A stretch of 64,000 bases of DNA from Zymoseptoria tritici IPO323 (Eukaryota > Ascomycota > Dothideomycetes > Mycosphaerellales > Mycosphaerellaceae): positions 1,364,001 to 1,428,000 of the forward strand of contig NC_018207.1 of assembly GCF_000219625.1 (NCBI RefSeq), read 5' to 3'. The notes under the pieces are model-generated. The model made no database searches. It saw only the letters and a list, made by a program, of their open reading frames with translations, and was not told where the DNA came from. The translations under genes were made by a program, and so were the position numbers. Positions 10,555 through 23,525 of this stretch are shown here, one piece after another; position 1 is the stretch's first letter, and every line of letters begins with the position of its first letter.

Positions 10555-11035
10555 AAGTGCCTTTCAGGAAGTCATCGTCACTCGACCGATCTTCGCACTC
10601 TATCATCCTCCCTCCCATCCTCTCTCTCCTGCCATCCTTCAAAATCTCCTGCTCGTAAAGACGGCAATCCGTCCGGCAATGTTGGATCGAGTGAACATCA
10701 TGATCGAACAGCCAAGCCGTAGTACTCTTCGAGAGAGAGAACTCACCACTACTTCCGCTGATCTTCACACTCTGTCATCCTCCACAATCTCCCTCGTCGT
10801 AAAGACGGCAAATCGTGTCGGCCGTAAATTTTCAACTCGTTCCAACATGGCCGAATGGGGCCAAGCCAGTATCTCTCGCAAAGTCATCATCACTTGGCTG
10901 ATCTTCCGCCTGTTGTTAGCCTCTCATGACCGGACTCCCACGACGACGACCGTGCTAAATTCCTTCGCAACCATCACGGTATCTCACCAAGCGTGCGTGA
11001 TGCCTGTCCAAAACTCACCGTGAAGCCGATCTTCA
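10555..11035 (+). repeat. Degenerate tandem repeat, about four diverged copies
   Basis: A phrase resembling ccgatcttcgcactct followed by catcctcc recurs at about 10580, 10757, 10896 (shortened) and 11020. It is accompanied by cgtaaagacggcaat at about 10655 and 10797, and by atcacggt/atctc-like phrases. Spacing is irregular (about 125-180 bp). It looks like an old, diverged tandem duplication outside any gene. Confidence 0.6.
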
Positions 11036-11053
11036 CTCTCTCTCTCTCTCTCT
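11036..11053. repeat. (CT)9 microsatellite
   Basis: Nine CT dinucleotides at the end of the diverged repeat block. Confidence 0.95.
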
Positions 11054-11515
11054 ATTAACCTCAAACCCGTCCTCCTGCCCCCAGCGCTAATTTTCTCGTA
11101 CTCCCCCTTCCTGAAATGGCCTTGGTTAGGCGGAGTGTAAGGTAGTGGAAACCTTCAAATGACTTCCTCTCGTGCGATACACGTGCTCGAACCTGGGCAG
11201 CTAAATCAGCGCTTGAGGTCAGGTCAGGTGGATTTCAAATTTTATATTCAGCTACCTCAAGCTCGGAAGATGCGACTCCATGGCTCACTTAGTCACTGTG
11301 AGGAGCGGACTTGGGGCGGACTACCATGTTCGGAGTTTCGGAGTTTTCGTAGAGTGATTGGGGTTTGAATGATGTCGCCATAGGAGGTAAAGTTGCGGGA
11401 GCGACGAAGGAATGCGGGCAAAGTGCCGGACCTGCTGCCTGTTTGGGTAATCGCTGAACGAAGAGAAATGTGATGTGATATGTTTTCGGGGCCAGGGATT
11501 GCCGGACGATCAGCA

Positions 11516-11543
11516 GGTTTGGTTTGGTTTGGTTTGGTTTGGG
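11516..11543. repeat. (GGTTT)5 pentanucleotide repeat
   Basis: Five perfect GGTTT units followed by GGG. It is G/T-rich on one strand but is not the TTAGGG telomere unit. Confidence 0.95.
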
Positions 11544-12710
11544 TTCTTGAGCGGCCAGAAATACCTCTTATTCCCGGAGATGATGGCGTGGGGGCTGGGC
11601 GGAGGGTGGGCATGATGGCTTATCATTGCTATGCGAGGGGGTTGGGAGAGTGAGATGGTTGTGTATGAGAGAGTCTACCGTACTGTACTACGGCGGAGAA
11701 GAATCCGGAATGAGAGTTCGGAGAGTTCGTGAGCGTGCCATGTCGACTTCTCCAGCACTCCCTCGTCCTACAGTCATGCCATCCGACAGGACTGGGTAGA
11801 GGTAGATGCCCTTGCCCGTGTAGACTCCGGATCATGCGTCATTGATTTCCTCGAACTCTATGAGGTACGTCCTTGCCTGGACTGGAGTCTTCTCCGCGAA
11901 AGACGAGTGGCCCGACTGAACTCAAGGCCACGAGGCACTTTTCTCCATGGATGGACGATGCGAAAATGTCTCGATATCATTGACGAATCCCCGAAGGTCC
12001 GTATGGTAGCTCTTGCCTTTTCGTCACGAGTCTAGGTCTAGACCGACGGCATGGTCTGCTTTCCGACGGCGATTGAGTGTTTTGCTGGAAACTACCTCAG
12101 TCGGCGTCTCTCTGGTGCAAAACTTGACCTTGACTTCCGGAGTTTGATGAGACGGCGATGTTGAAGAACTTCGGGTCAGCGACGAGCGTGGACTCCGTCT
12201 GCCCGGGCACTGACTCGTGCGTTAGTTGTCTCCATGATGCTGTGATGGAAGAGCCAATCTCCGGTAGCATTGGCTAGATTCGGACGACATGAAGTCTATT
12301 GATGAATCATGAAAGCGCTGTTCGGGTGTGGGGTTGCTCGGGTCGGGAGTGTTGTGCTTTTGTAGCGTTTGCGTTTTTTTGCGTGGATTGAGGTATATTG
12401 GATCTTGATGTCGGTGGAAACTCCGCAAGGTGGAAGAGTTGTGGTGGATGATCTATCTCGGCTCGGATGGGGTTGTAGTGGCTGATGTGAAGTATGACTC
12501 TGTCCGTTGATATTAGCTTCTCGTGCACGATACGAAGACATGTGGTTGTTGAGGTTAGTTGCGCTCTCGCCGATGGAATGGGCTTGCTGTGGTAATAAGT
12601 GTGGCGGAGGTCTTCTTCCTGTTCGTTGGCGAGGATATTGTCATTGTCGGCAGACGCAAGACTGAAATGATTGACCTTCACCATTGTTCAAAGAGAGTGG
12701 TTGAACTACA

Positions 12711-12725
12711 AACCCTAACCCTAGC
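12711..12725. repeat. Short telomere-like CCCTAA dimer
   Basis: The sequence AACCCTAACCCTAG contains two adjacent telomere-type units. It is too short to distinguish from chance. Confidence 0.4.
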
Positions 12726-15700
12726 CTGGACGCATCAGCAATATGACGTCCATGTCCTCCAAGATTTCTGCACGAATGAATTATGCTTTGCGTAGATACT
12801 ACACACTGCTGTTCGTCGATGCTGCATTTTGTCAACTGCAACTCTTGAAAGATCCTCGTTGTTGAGCCTCGTATCTCTGCCAACGTCCTCTCCGTCCGAC
12901 CTCATGGGCTGCGTTGCATCGCCGCACTCGGGGACGCCGAAAAAGCGGTTCGCCACAGGAAGTATTTCCCCGAAGTCAGGGTCGGATGTTGTGGCACTGT
13001 ACCACCCTGCTGGTGTCTTTGCGAGGTCTCCGGGTCTGTGTAGATGGTGGACATTATCTTCGTTTCGAGATCTCGCTCCAGCTGCCTTGCATCCGGAGTG
13101 TCGTCGCTGGTAGACAGGCGATGTCTGAGACGTCAGGGATGAAGAGGAGGGTGCATCTGCATAATGCGGCTGCTCGTATCCAGGTTGGCCAATTTCTTGG
13201 CCCCATCATACACCAGCAAGCTGAAGGATTCGTTCGATAGTCAGCCTTCGGCAATCGATCTATCTGACTTCAGACTTCGAGAAAGGAGGGGGCCAAAGTA
13301 GCGAGAATTCTTCGACTCCATACACTTGCTCGATCTAGAGAGACAGGCTCGCTGGACAGGCTAATACCTCCAATGGCGCAAGAGTGTGGAGGAGTTTAGC
13401 GAAACCTTCGCGCGAGGCGAGGGCTAGAAAGCGGAGTCGAGGACCTGTTTCCGGTTAGAGGTGTAGATCAAGGTGGGGTTATGCTTCGTGAATGAGCACA
13501 ACTTGACAAGTGGGTTGTCTCGGCTGAGGGCCCCGCCGCAGACTGTTTGGAATGGCCCGAATGGGGTTGTTCTTGATTGCTGCTTTGACGAGGACAGGTC
13601 TGGCGGTAATTTGGCCGTCAAAGATCAGAGGGAAAGGGACAGCATGAGTGGAATAAGTCTGTTCCCAGTTCTGTCAGGATAGTTGATCTTGTTGAAAGAC
13701 GTTTCAGACTGAGCATCTCAGGCCGATTTGAGACAACCCTGTCGACGATCCAGCCTGCAGGACCTGGATTCGGATCCCAAGCGAATGGTAGAAGTGGTAT
13801 AGGACTGATCACCAAGGGCACAGCAGAGGGCAAAGTGACTTTTCCAAATCTCCACGCAGATATAAGCGATGCAGCCGCAGTTCGTCAGCCTGTCGTGCGA
13901 GGTATAGCAATCCAGAACGTTGGAACGATCACTCAGCTGGTAGTCATCGTGCTCTGATAGATCGTACCGCAAGTTCGCGGGTCGATGGCCGTGATCTGAG
14001 GGAGGGATTAATCTATGTGACGCGAGAGTAGATCCAGGTACGCGGACTCCGGCCCTGCGGTCGTGGCGTTTGTGTATTACGGACGGTGGCGTTACTGGCG
14101 TCTGGCGCTCGTGTGGTTGTTATGTACACCTCGGAGGTACATGCACGAATGCACACCATCGCATGTATTACACGGCATTTGCGACTGCACAATAGGCGAA
14201 TTGTGACGAGTGTGAGGAGGTGAGGTTGTTTGAAGGACGTGTGCAGAACGGGAGAGTGCAGGATCGTGGAGACAGGGGTAGGACGACAGGGGTGCTTCAT
14301 GCGACGTCACCTTCAAACGACGCCTCTCATTTGCGCAGACCCTTATGCGGAACTCCGGTCAAACCATCATTGGTAGCTATGTTCATCAATTGCAGTGCGA
14401 CGATACGCTGATTCTTCGGAAGAGACTCGGCGAGGTCGTTGATCGAACGGATCGACGCGGTATAGCAAGTGAAGGATTTTCCAACCCCGCTCGGCGACGA
14501 TATCTTGCTGTAAGGGAGAGCAATACTTTGGACCACAAAGGATCTGGAGGCTCGAGCAGTCGATCCCAATTACCCGGCGCAATCCTCTCCGCGAACTTTG
14601 GCCGAGAAGCACAGCACTGCAGTAGACAATGTCGCTGCCAAACACGCCCTGCTTGGGTCTTGCATCGACGGGCAATATTGTGCAACATGCTCGCAGTTTA
14701 CCAAGTCCGGGCAGAAAGGCGATATTTACCCAACACACAAGTGCGCGGCTGATCTGCCCTGTTGTGGGAGTACACATGCATCTTTACTCAGCAATACAGC
14801 CGTACATAATGCTGTCTCGACTCTCGAAACGGCAGAAGAGTGGCAGGGATTCTCTCGCAACTGATGATTTGATCTGGTACTCGGGTGGGTACGTAATCGG
14901 CCTTTGCCATCGCCATTGAGTTGTCGATCCAAGTGGTTGTATCTGCAAGCTGCGGCCAATGGGAATTTGCGAATCTCGAGAAAAAGCTCATTTCCGAAAA
15001 GGAAAGGCCAACCCAAGGAAATGGAGAGCCCATGCAAAATGATGTGACTGGGCGTCGCATGCGACACAGCGATCCTGTCGTTCATTTCCTGCGTCCCAGA
15101 CGACGTCTACCATGGGAAGAGGATCCCCGCTGCACTTGTATAGCTGACCCACAGGAACATACTGCATTCTGAGGGAAATGCAGTGCAGCATCGTGTTATG
15201 CGAATGTACCTGAGTAGCTTTTGTGGCATCAAAATGCTGCGAATGGCCAGGTTCGAGACCCATCGAGAGCTTTCGGACCGCCCGATGATCTCTCGCGTCT
15301 AAGGCAAGCCATCTCTGGTTGTTCTGCGAGCTTACGCACAGCTCATGCAGGCGTGGGGTTGTCGGACCGCGAGGCTTGGCTTCTTCACTCCCACAGAGTA
15401 CCTGCAGTTGAGAGCAGAACAAAGGGCTGGGCTGCAGGCCGTGGCGCGGAGGTTCATGCCTGTTACCACATTGTATGCATGTTCTGCAGCTGGCTGTCGC
15501 AGCAGGATGAGCTCCAGCTACATGCGGCATTTCCATTCGGTAAAGAACGGCAGAAGGAAATTCTGTATCTTTGAGAAATTTTGAAGGAACGGAGACTTTG
15601 AGACAAGCCCGCTTGGAGGAAGTGATTGATAATGTGGTTGGCGTCAGTAGCGATGCCCGTCACTGGACCCACCAGGCAGGATGAACTCTTCTCCACGATA

Positions 15701-16203
15701 CTCGGGAGACGAGAGTCGTCCCCAAGATGCACGCCAGAACTTGGTAATTTCGAGCCGGAGGAAGGGAGAAGTCGGATCATGCATCGACGAAGAGTTCTAG
15801 AGCGAACGACTGCTATGGCTGCTGTCAGTCTTTTGCCAGTCTGGTATCTTTCCGCAGCGCAAACTAGAAGCGAGGTTTGCGGAGGATCCTGCAAAGAGCT
15901 CAGACTGGCAATGATAAGCATGAGGAGATGGCCGAAGAAGCAGCGAAAGAGGCTGAGGACAGAGGGAACAAGTAAGGCGCAGCTGCAGCTCCATTCGCCT
16001 GTACTTCCCCACTGAAGACTGTGAAGAGAAAAAACCTCTGGCCCGGCAAGAGGCTGGTGCTGGCGGAAATTACAAGGTTTCGGAAAAGACGGGAATACAG
16101 CTGATCCTCCCCGGGTTGGCGCATCACGCTACTGCACGTCAACGCCGTGGGTGAAGAGTTCCTCTTGGCTCGAAGAGGAAAGTCCATTTGTGGAGAACAG
16201 AGC

Positions 16204-16244
16204 GAGAGAGAGAGGGAGAGAGGGAGAGAGAGAGAGAGAGAGAG
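16204..16244. repeat. Imperfect (GA)n microsatellite
   Basis: About 40 bases of GA repeats with two GGGA interruptions. Confidence 0.95.
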
Positions 16245-16530
16245 GCGCGGACAGCAAGCCACCGAAGACCTCCGACGCTATGGACCCGCTCGACTTTGCC
16301 CTGTTTGACACCCTGACCGATGGCGGACTACTGAGGCAACAACCAACCTGAAGACCTGGGCGGCGACGGCGATATCCATTTCGCCCGCATACCGGTGTCA
16401 TCCACGATCCGGGACTCTGGGCCATCGGCTCGATCACCAATATACAGTATATGCATCTCCCCTGCACAGCATCTCGCCTGTTTGCATTGATTGCCATCCA
16501 GGATCAATGCCGATCTGCTGGTATCCGACG

Positions 16531-17444
16531 TCAGCTACTGAGGAGACCATCGTAGTGCATTTCAGTAGTCTGTGGAGAGGTCTCGGTCTTGGAGGTCTGC
16601 ATCCTGCTGGTGAGCCCCACCAAGACCACACATGGCAGATACCACGCAGCGAGAACTGAGTGGTATTCTCCGAGTCCACCAAGCCACGCCGTGCCTTCGT
16701 ATACTGCTGCCAGTACACCGGATACACACTCGTATCCCGGCCCCAGAGCAGATCTCAACCACGCTAACAACGACTCTTTCGCATCCGGACCCTTCCATGC
16801 TGTCTGCCACTCATACCGGCTCGACAGTTGCGTTCCAGCGACCTAGACGACGCGGTCGACGCGACGCAGGTACGGATGCAGTCGTAGGGATCCTCCGCGG
16901 TATTGCAACGACAATGCCCGGTCAGAATATGCAGGAGCGATTGGAGCTCCTCGGTGATGGAGATTGTGCTCGCCATCATTGTCCTTGATCAGATTGCTGT
17001 GACAGCCACGTAGAGGCTCACGGACAGCCACCCGACAAGAGATGACTTGCCCTAGGCCAATGCACAGCCGTTGAAGATGACAGTCGACCAGTCCACCTTG
17101 GGAAGGCGCTGTACGAGAGACTGCAATGTCTCTGCCGAGCTCAATCTATTCATCTCAAATGTCCTTTGTAAGGCGAGCAACAACGCATCATCAATCAAAG
17201 TGATCAGCGCCCCGGAAAAGACCCTGATCAGAGACGCAGTGCTCGTTCGCCTATCCGAAGTCGTTTGCAGGACTTGCCTGGCGTGTCTGCCGACCAGATT
17301 TTCGGGCCATTCTTTGGTGGTGCCCGTGGCGTACCTGGAAAACCTGCACCTTATTTCTCTCCGCGCTAAGCTTTCCGCGTGCATTGGGGCCGCGCTCGTC
17401 ACCTCTGGACCCATTGGAACGCTCGGCCACACCTGGCAGGACAC
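16531..17444 (-). pseudogene. Possible decayed gene for a membrane protein, minus strand
   Basis: Reading leftwards from 17444, one frame gives protein-like text (SGALITLIDDALLLALQ ... LPKVDWSTVIFNG), then a TAG at about 17052, a hydrophobic stretch (SLVGWLSVSLYVAVTAI), then a TGA at about 16987, and more open frame to 16764. A second frame continues at 16770-16531 with GTAWLGGLGEYHSVLAAWY. Two in-frame stops plus a frame change, without matching splice sites, suggest an old gene broken by mutation. I do not recognise the family. Chance open frames remain possible. Confidence 0.3.
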
Positions 17445-17719
17445 CTACCTCGCACATGGCGGATGTCAACCACCGCCTGGTACTCCAACTGGCGGATCAC
17501 TCGGTGACTGCTTCCCTATAGATATCCTCTGTGTTCCCACCGTTTGGATTCAATTCCACCACTGAGACCATCATTTCCAGATCATCTTCCACTGCAACAG
17601 CCTCAAGTTCGACGTTGACCACTCAATCTCTCCATCTACATCCTTTTCATCCGATCATTAGTCGTTACCACTTCGACCCTTCGGAACTCCAACGCATACC
17701 AACATCGCATCTCACCGCC

Positions 17720-18670
17720 ATGTCTCTCCACACCCCAGCACCAAAGAGCCTCAAGCGCAACTTTCAGCGTATGATGATGGACCACCACTCTCACGGCATG
17801 ATCCCGATGGAACAACCTCACTACAACGAGTTCCCACCTGGCGTGTTCTACACTCCTCCGCCACCACCGCCTCAACACGTCCTCTTCAGCAACCCATTCC
17901 CAGTATCGCCATATGAATACTCCCCAGATGACTACTTCCCATCGGAGTCGACTAGCTACTACAACGCCGACCGCTCTTGCTCAGATCCTTTCATTCAAGA
18001 GGTCGATTCGTCCTTCAGCGGCATGGAGAGTGGCAGCTCTTCCTGCAATGTGTCCGTGGGACCAGCAACTCCTCCATCAGCAACATCTCCGCTACACCAC
18101 CACTACACAGAAGGTCGGCCAACAAAGTTCCCTGCTGTTCCAATCACGCCTAGCCCATCAACTCCTCGTCAAAAAGCCAAGCGCACCGCAACGGTCAGTC
18201 ATCCTCAGTCAATCACATACTATACAACCCCACTCCTTCAAACTCTTATCCTTCTTCACGGATAGAAAGTGTATTGCCATGTCTCACATCACCCAACGTC
18301 GAACCATATCTCAACCCATACTGACGTTTCCATCTCAGGCTTGTGAAGAGTGCCGCAAGAGGAAGCAAAAGTGTGATGGCGAGCACGTATGCCAATCATG
18401 CAAGGAGCAAAAGTTGGAGTGCAAATACCGTGAGGTCGTCCCCACAAAGTACGTTTCACCAATTATCACCGACTCCATCGATCAACCTTTACTGACTTCT
18501 TCCTCAGAAAGGACAACTCATTGGAGAAGCTGATGAGCCTCATCGACAGCTTCGGCAAGTCAATGGAGGCTCTCAACCAACGCCTCGATACCATGAGCGC
18601 GAGCGTTGTCTCCATCCAGTCTCGGCTCGACTCACAATGTGCATCGACGAATACTGAGGTCCATGCTTGA
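17720..18670 (+). CDS. Small Zn(II)2Cys6 DNA-binding protein with C-terminal coiled coil
   Basis: Three exons, 17720-18193, 18339-18448 and 18508-18670 (introns 145 and 59 nt), 248 residues. The binuclear zinc cluster is at about residues 159-187: ACEECRKRKQKCDGEHVC and the following Cys residues give the spacing C-x2-C-x6-C-x5-C-x2-C-x6-C, typical of fungal Gal4-like factors. Intron 1 falls exactly before the first cluster residue, as is common in such genes. The N-terminal 158 residues are Pro/Ser/His-rich (PPPPPP, repeated SS) and may be an activation region. The last ~50 residues form a short coiled coil (LEKLMSLIDSFGKSMEALNQ). There is no fungal-specific middle domain, so it is short for the family. 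The target is unknown. Confidence 0.85.
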
Positions 18671-21600
18671 GCGGTGCTCATACCTTCCGCCCTCTTGATA
18701 TCGGCACGGCTCTTTTAACGACTTTATTTGATGGATGCATGCATTGCACAGGCTTGTGCATACGGAAAAGCAAGCCTTCAACAAAACGTAACGACGTGTG
18801 GCATCGGACTGGATGATGTGGATCATGATACCCCAATACGGCAGGCGGCTTGCTTGGGAAGCATACGAATTATTGGAATGGCGTTTGGGTCATTATTATT
18901 ATGCATGGCGTTGGGATGGTCTTTGCACAGTACGCTGGCATCGACTTGTACTATTAGCGAATGAGCACGACTGCGAGCATCCTCGAGTCACCTGAATGAA
19001 TCAAAAGCACGATCTTCAATAACAAATCACACCTGTTCACTCTCCGCACATCAAATCCACCTTGAATTGCGACGTCGACGGGCACGACCGAGAACCCTTG
19101 CTCCATCAGCTGAACGGGTTGCTGGACTCAAGCAACCTCTGTGAGATTGACTCCCGCCGGTCTCGCACATACTGAGATCCAGCTCCATTGATCGGAAAAC
19201 GACCGCTCAGATCCTGAGTTCACTTCGACCGCGACAACGCACAATGTGTTGACAGAAACTCCACGCCGTGTCTCCTCGCCAGGAACAGTCGACATGCTTC
19301 CTGGCTTCCTCATCGACCTGCTACTAGAGAGCCGAGCCTAGCCTTCAAGCCGTCTGCACGGAAGGAAATATCCACGCTTTTCGCCGACCTCGTGGAAGCC
19401 GACAAACTCCGCAACAACCGTGAGCGAAGGCGTCCACCTGCCCAAGTCGGTCCCGGTCCACTCCACCCCACAGACAATAAATCGCCAAATAGCTCTTGGC
19501 GAGATGGGTCCATTGCGTAGAAGACATTCGCTCCACCACCACCGGACGAACCGATTAGTTTCCGTGCTGCCACACCTTGTGAAAACCTCACTGCGCAGAT
19601 CTTGCATCGAAAGATGGCAGATACAACGAAAGCCCTGGCAGCTGCATCTAGAGTTCTAGACCAGAGTCAAGGTCTTTGAAGCATTAAACATTTATGCCTT
19701 GAACCCTTGTACCACGTATGAAGCACACAAGACCCTGTATAGATGGATGACAACGTGGTACTATTCTCAATGCAGACCTTACATAATTGCAAGCTCGGTA
19801 CTCTGCGTGCGCCCCTCCCGGGTGCTATTCGTCGGCTTCGTAAGGCGCATCCGGGTCCAGATGCGAGGATGATGGATTGAGTGTGGCTGTGGCTGGCAAT
19901 TGAGGATTATTCTGCCGAGCTGCTGGCTGCGAGTGTGAAGATGTCCGCGGAGAATTGGAGTCGGAGATTTTACAGGCGAGATGTGTGGAGATGCAGGACT
20001 GCAGGCGTGACAGAGCAGCTACGAGGAGGCAGCAGAGGTGGCGGAGAGGAGGCAAGTGGAAGGCAAGAATGCAATGAGAGTGCCTTTTCCCGACTGCTCA
20101 GTCCTACTCCCGAGATCCATCTCTGTCCATCTCAATCAGCCGAACTCCCGAGAATACACGATTTGCTGACTGGCACGATAGTGTCTAAAGCCACCTTCTC
20201 ATTTTGGCTGGCCTTCCGCGCTCTCTCCAGGAACTGCCATACCAGCATCCGGAGACTAGTCCGCCACGGAACTCCTCGTACTTCCTTCGTTCCTCGGACT
20301 CCTCCAAGGACGCTTCGTGCGTGCTCCTGGCTCCCCTCCAAACCCTGCCTATTGTTTGTCTTCTTCGGACAGACGCCCTAGTCTCAGCCTCCAACCTGGT
20401 ATCTGCCGTGAGCTTGCGGACTTGCGTGCTTTGGACCCTCACCCATATGCAGCCAAGAGACGACTTTCCGCTGGTTGTTCTGCTAGGCTTCGCTGCAGCT
20501 AGTCGTTACGGTGCCCTTGTTTTGAGGACGGCTTCTGGGGCCGTCTCGCAGTACCTCGATGGGGTGGGATTCTTCCGTGGCCGCTGGAGGTGCAGAGGTG
20601 CAGACCGAGGGATTGTTTGTACCTGGCTAGGCGGCAGGGCGTATGAGATAGCGAGGCGAGCTTCCATGGTCCGCTGTTCCTCCTCCTCCAGGCTCATCTC
20701 GCGGACTCGGATTCTACCATGGCCAGTCGATTGTACCTGCATGGATTGAGGGTTGTTCTGGTCTTGACCCCTTGTTCCTGGCTGGTATGGATAGTCGCAG
20801 GGTCGGGGTCTTGTGCATCTCACAAATGCACACAATCGGACATGGGTCTTTACTGCCGACAGTGTTGGGAATCCTCGCAAGACGTCTTGAGCTGCGAATC
20901 GCCTCCGCTCTCGCTATCGGTGCTGCCTCGGTTGCTGTAGATCTTGCCATGGAGACTTCGAGGTAGCATCAGTCCGGAGCGCTCTGAGAATCTTGACACC
21001 ATAATGCGCAGCCCTTTCCTGCATCATTCGTCGGCCACGTCACCTCGGACATCTCCTGAGCGGCTTGACAGAGCTTGCTCTCACCTCTATAGAGGTGAGC
21101 AACGTCAGACTCAACGATCAGAGCGCCTTTCCCCCGTATCTTCACCTCCATCGATCTACTGACGTATCAAAAATCTACTTCCAGACCTAGGAAATGTCAA
21201 CCTCGCCGAGCAGGCAGGGTTTCGGGCCGGTGAAAGTTGTGGGTGCTTGTCGTTTCAAGACGTGCCTTTGGTACGACCAGAAGAGAGCTACCGCGGCTTT
21301 CTCATTCATTGTTTGTTTGGAAGTGGCCGAGCTTACAAGCGAAGTGATTCGTGTTGTATGCAGGTACGGTGATCTATCTGCTCGGCGCTGTGCTGTCGGA
21401 AGAGTTGAGATCCGTGGTCGTTGGAAGACTTTGCCACGCTCGGAGGGCTAATCTTCTCTCCTCCTATATTTCTTGTTCAGTGTTGCCAGCAGATGGATGA
21501 TCCGTCGACAATTCCCTCCCGTGCTGCTGGAGTCGCAAGACCGAAGGCCACAACTCGTACTGCGGCCAGCCTTGTTGGTGTTGTCAATCCATGCGCCGAG

Positions 21601-22194
21601 GCTTTGCACAAAGGTACGATATAACGATATCACACAACATCGGCCAACGCTCTGTGACAACCAGATCGATGTGCCGAACGACTTCGCCTCAACGCGGCCG
21701 CTTGTGTGCCACGCACAACAGGGTATTTTTCGTCATCACTGGTTCTTGGCTCATGCTTCGATGGCGAATGGTCGTGCTGTACATGAACGAGGTTCTCGAT
21801 ATCACTACCGTTGGATTCTGCGACAGCCGTTGAAGATGTATGACGTTGAACACCCAGACAACGCGGGCACCGAGCACAGAGGGCTGAGTCGATGTTGAAG
21901 CGTCTTCAAACGTCGATGCGCCAGACGGCGAGCGTCGTCATTGCAGTTGTGTGCTCGTGAGTCGTCGGTCAACGGTGAACGACTGCTGAGGGCCAGAGCC
22001 AAGAAGGACTGGAGTATCTTTCTCCTTTGTGTCGCTGATGCGGCATGGAGATCTCTGTCATTCAGCCCTTCGAAGCGCTGCTTGAATCTCGTAACCCCTT
22101 TGACGTTACAGTCATGCCTTTGTACCGCTGATCCTAGGAGGTCCGAGAAATGTGCTGCGTACTGTCGATATATCTGCTATGCAAGTCTTGGATC
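18671..22194. other. 3.5-kb region without a supportable gene
   Basis: Open frames are short and overlapping, with no domains I can name. Between about 21.2 and 21.9 kb the plus strand has scattered hydrophobic, protein-like pieces in different frames (for example around 21360-21440 and 21720-21830) that might be exons of a diverged or broken gene, but I could not assemble a consistent model. Confidence 0.35.
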
Positions 22195-23069
22195 TTACGC
22201 CGCCTGAGGCTCAACATCCGTACACTTGTTGCTGACGGCAAATGGATCCGCGGTGCTGTCGTAGACCCGATTCCACTCCATGCCTTCCTTGAGTACATCC
22301 CCGAATAGAACACCCTGAGCATTCTTGCCCCAAGTGTAGTCGACGAGAGCCAACATGGCGTCTGTCCCTGAAGACACACCTGAGCTTGTCCACAGTTTGC
22401 CATTGTCGGCAACGACCCATCTGGATGCTGTCAGCGGATGTTATGTGCTAGAAGGGAGACGTATGATCGTACCTGGCATTCGCGACCCAGTGTGTCTTGG
22501 GACCTGTAGTAGTAATCACCTGCCACAGCTGTTTGTTCGTGGTCGCCTTGTGCCCATCAAGAATGCCTGCTCGAGCCGCCAGACCGGCACCATTGCAGAC
22601 GGCTATGCAAGTAATCAGCAGAGCACATACACATCCATGAGCCATCGAAGGTATACTGACTCAAAAGATGCTTCAGACCCGGGTACTGATCCCTCAAAAA
22701 CTGCACGACTCTCTCCACACCCGCTGGCTCCCATCCTCCACCCCAGAGAGCTTTCGGTCCCGCTCCAAATCCTCCAGGTACGATCAAGACGTCGATGTCT
22801 TTTGGCGGGTTGTCGAACGTGTGCGTGGGCACGATAGATTGGGCAACTCGCGACTTGTGTGGAGATGGATCGCCTTCTGCGGGACCCGAGGAGACGGGCT
22901 CGAGTGATGGTCCGATGATGCTGAGGTGGACTTTGGCGCTGTCGGGGTTTACCATCGGGTGGCCGAGTCCGTGGAGGATCTCGGTTGGGCCGAAGGCGTC
23001 GAGGGGCTCGTATTGAGGGAAGACTACGAGGGCGAAATGGCCGGGACGTTGTGGGGTGTGGTCGGTCAT
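22195..23069 (-). CDS. DJ-1/PfpI superfamily protein
   Basis: Three exons read leftwards: 23069-22661, 22602-22473 and 22420-22195, giving 254 residues. The start MTDHTPQRPGHFALVVFPQYEPLDAFGP has the usual beta-strand and the loop with the conserved acidic residue (GPTEILHG). IDVLIVPGGFGAG is the oxyanion-side motif. The nucleophile elbow LLTVCNGAGLAARAG is formed across intron 1 (donor GTCAGT), placing the catalytic Cys in exon 2. The family includes isonitrile hydratase-like, glyoxalase-III-like and ThiJ proteins; the reaction here cannot be read from sequence. No signal peptide is seen, so it is probably cytosolic. Introns are 58 and 52 nt. It lies tail-side of the acyl-CoA ligase, on the same strand. 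Confidence 0.88.
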
Positions 23070-23525
23070 GTTGAGAAAAAAGCGGCTGTGTGAATGATGG
23101 TGTTGATGTTGATGTGGCCGAGTGAGCTTCGTGTATGGAGATGAGCATGCTTATGTAGAGTCGTCGTCGCCTGGTTCTCCACTTGCCAAGCAGTTCAATT
23201 TGAGCATGTTTGAGCACGTCTCGACGATCTACTGTTGCTTAGAGCAAGCCACGACAATGGTCCGGCGTGAGTCACTGTGACTCTCGCAGAAGGAAATTGC
23301 ATGCTCTCCCGGAGTGGAAGCATCTTCTGTCGATTGTGATTTTGACTGTCGTTGAATCTCTACCATCGCTGAAAGGTTTCTGTTGGATCGATCGCTGGAC
23401 GATATATCTTCTCCCCCGAACAACACGAGAACCTGTGATCGGCCCATGTCCTTTGCCTCGCGATGATATCATACAAAGGACACTGCAAACACAGACTGGA
23501 CATGTCGTCGTTCCGTCCTGCACGC

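Larger units (their letters stand above)
10231..17719. other. 7.5-kb gene-poor region
   Basis: I find no intact gene that I can support between the coiled-coil gene and the Zn2Cys6 gene. Open frames here are short, overlap on all frames, and show no recognisable domains or clean splice chains. The stretch contains degenerate repeats (10.55-11.03 kb), microsatellites, a telomere-like dimer at 12.7 kb and a possible decayed gene at 16.5-17.4 kb, listed separately. Around 14.3-15.6 kb some frames on both strands look faintly protein-like, but no model holds together. Confidence 0.4.

Noticed and set aside
11185..11250. Minus-strand B-box-like sequence (complement of ctcgaacctg)
   Set aside because: No cloverleaf can be drawn and no A box is found.
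15225..15275. tRNA-like B box (ggttcgagacc)
   Set aside because: No acceptor stem pairing or matching A box at the right distance; chance match.
21194..21900. Possible multi-exon membrane protein gene
   Set aside because: Hydrophobic pieces occur in different frames but no consistent donor/acceptor chain could be found.
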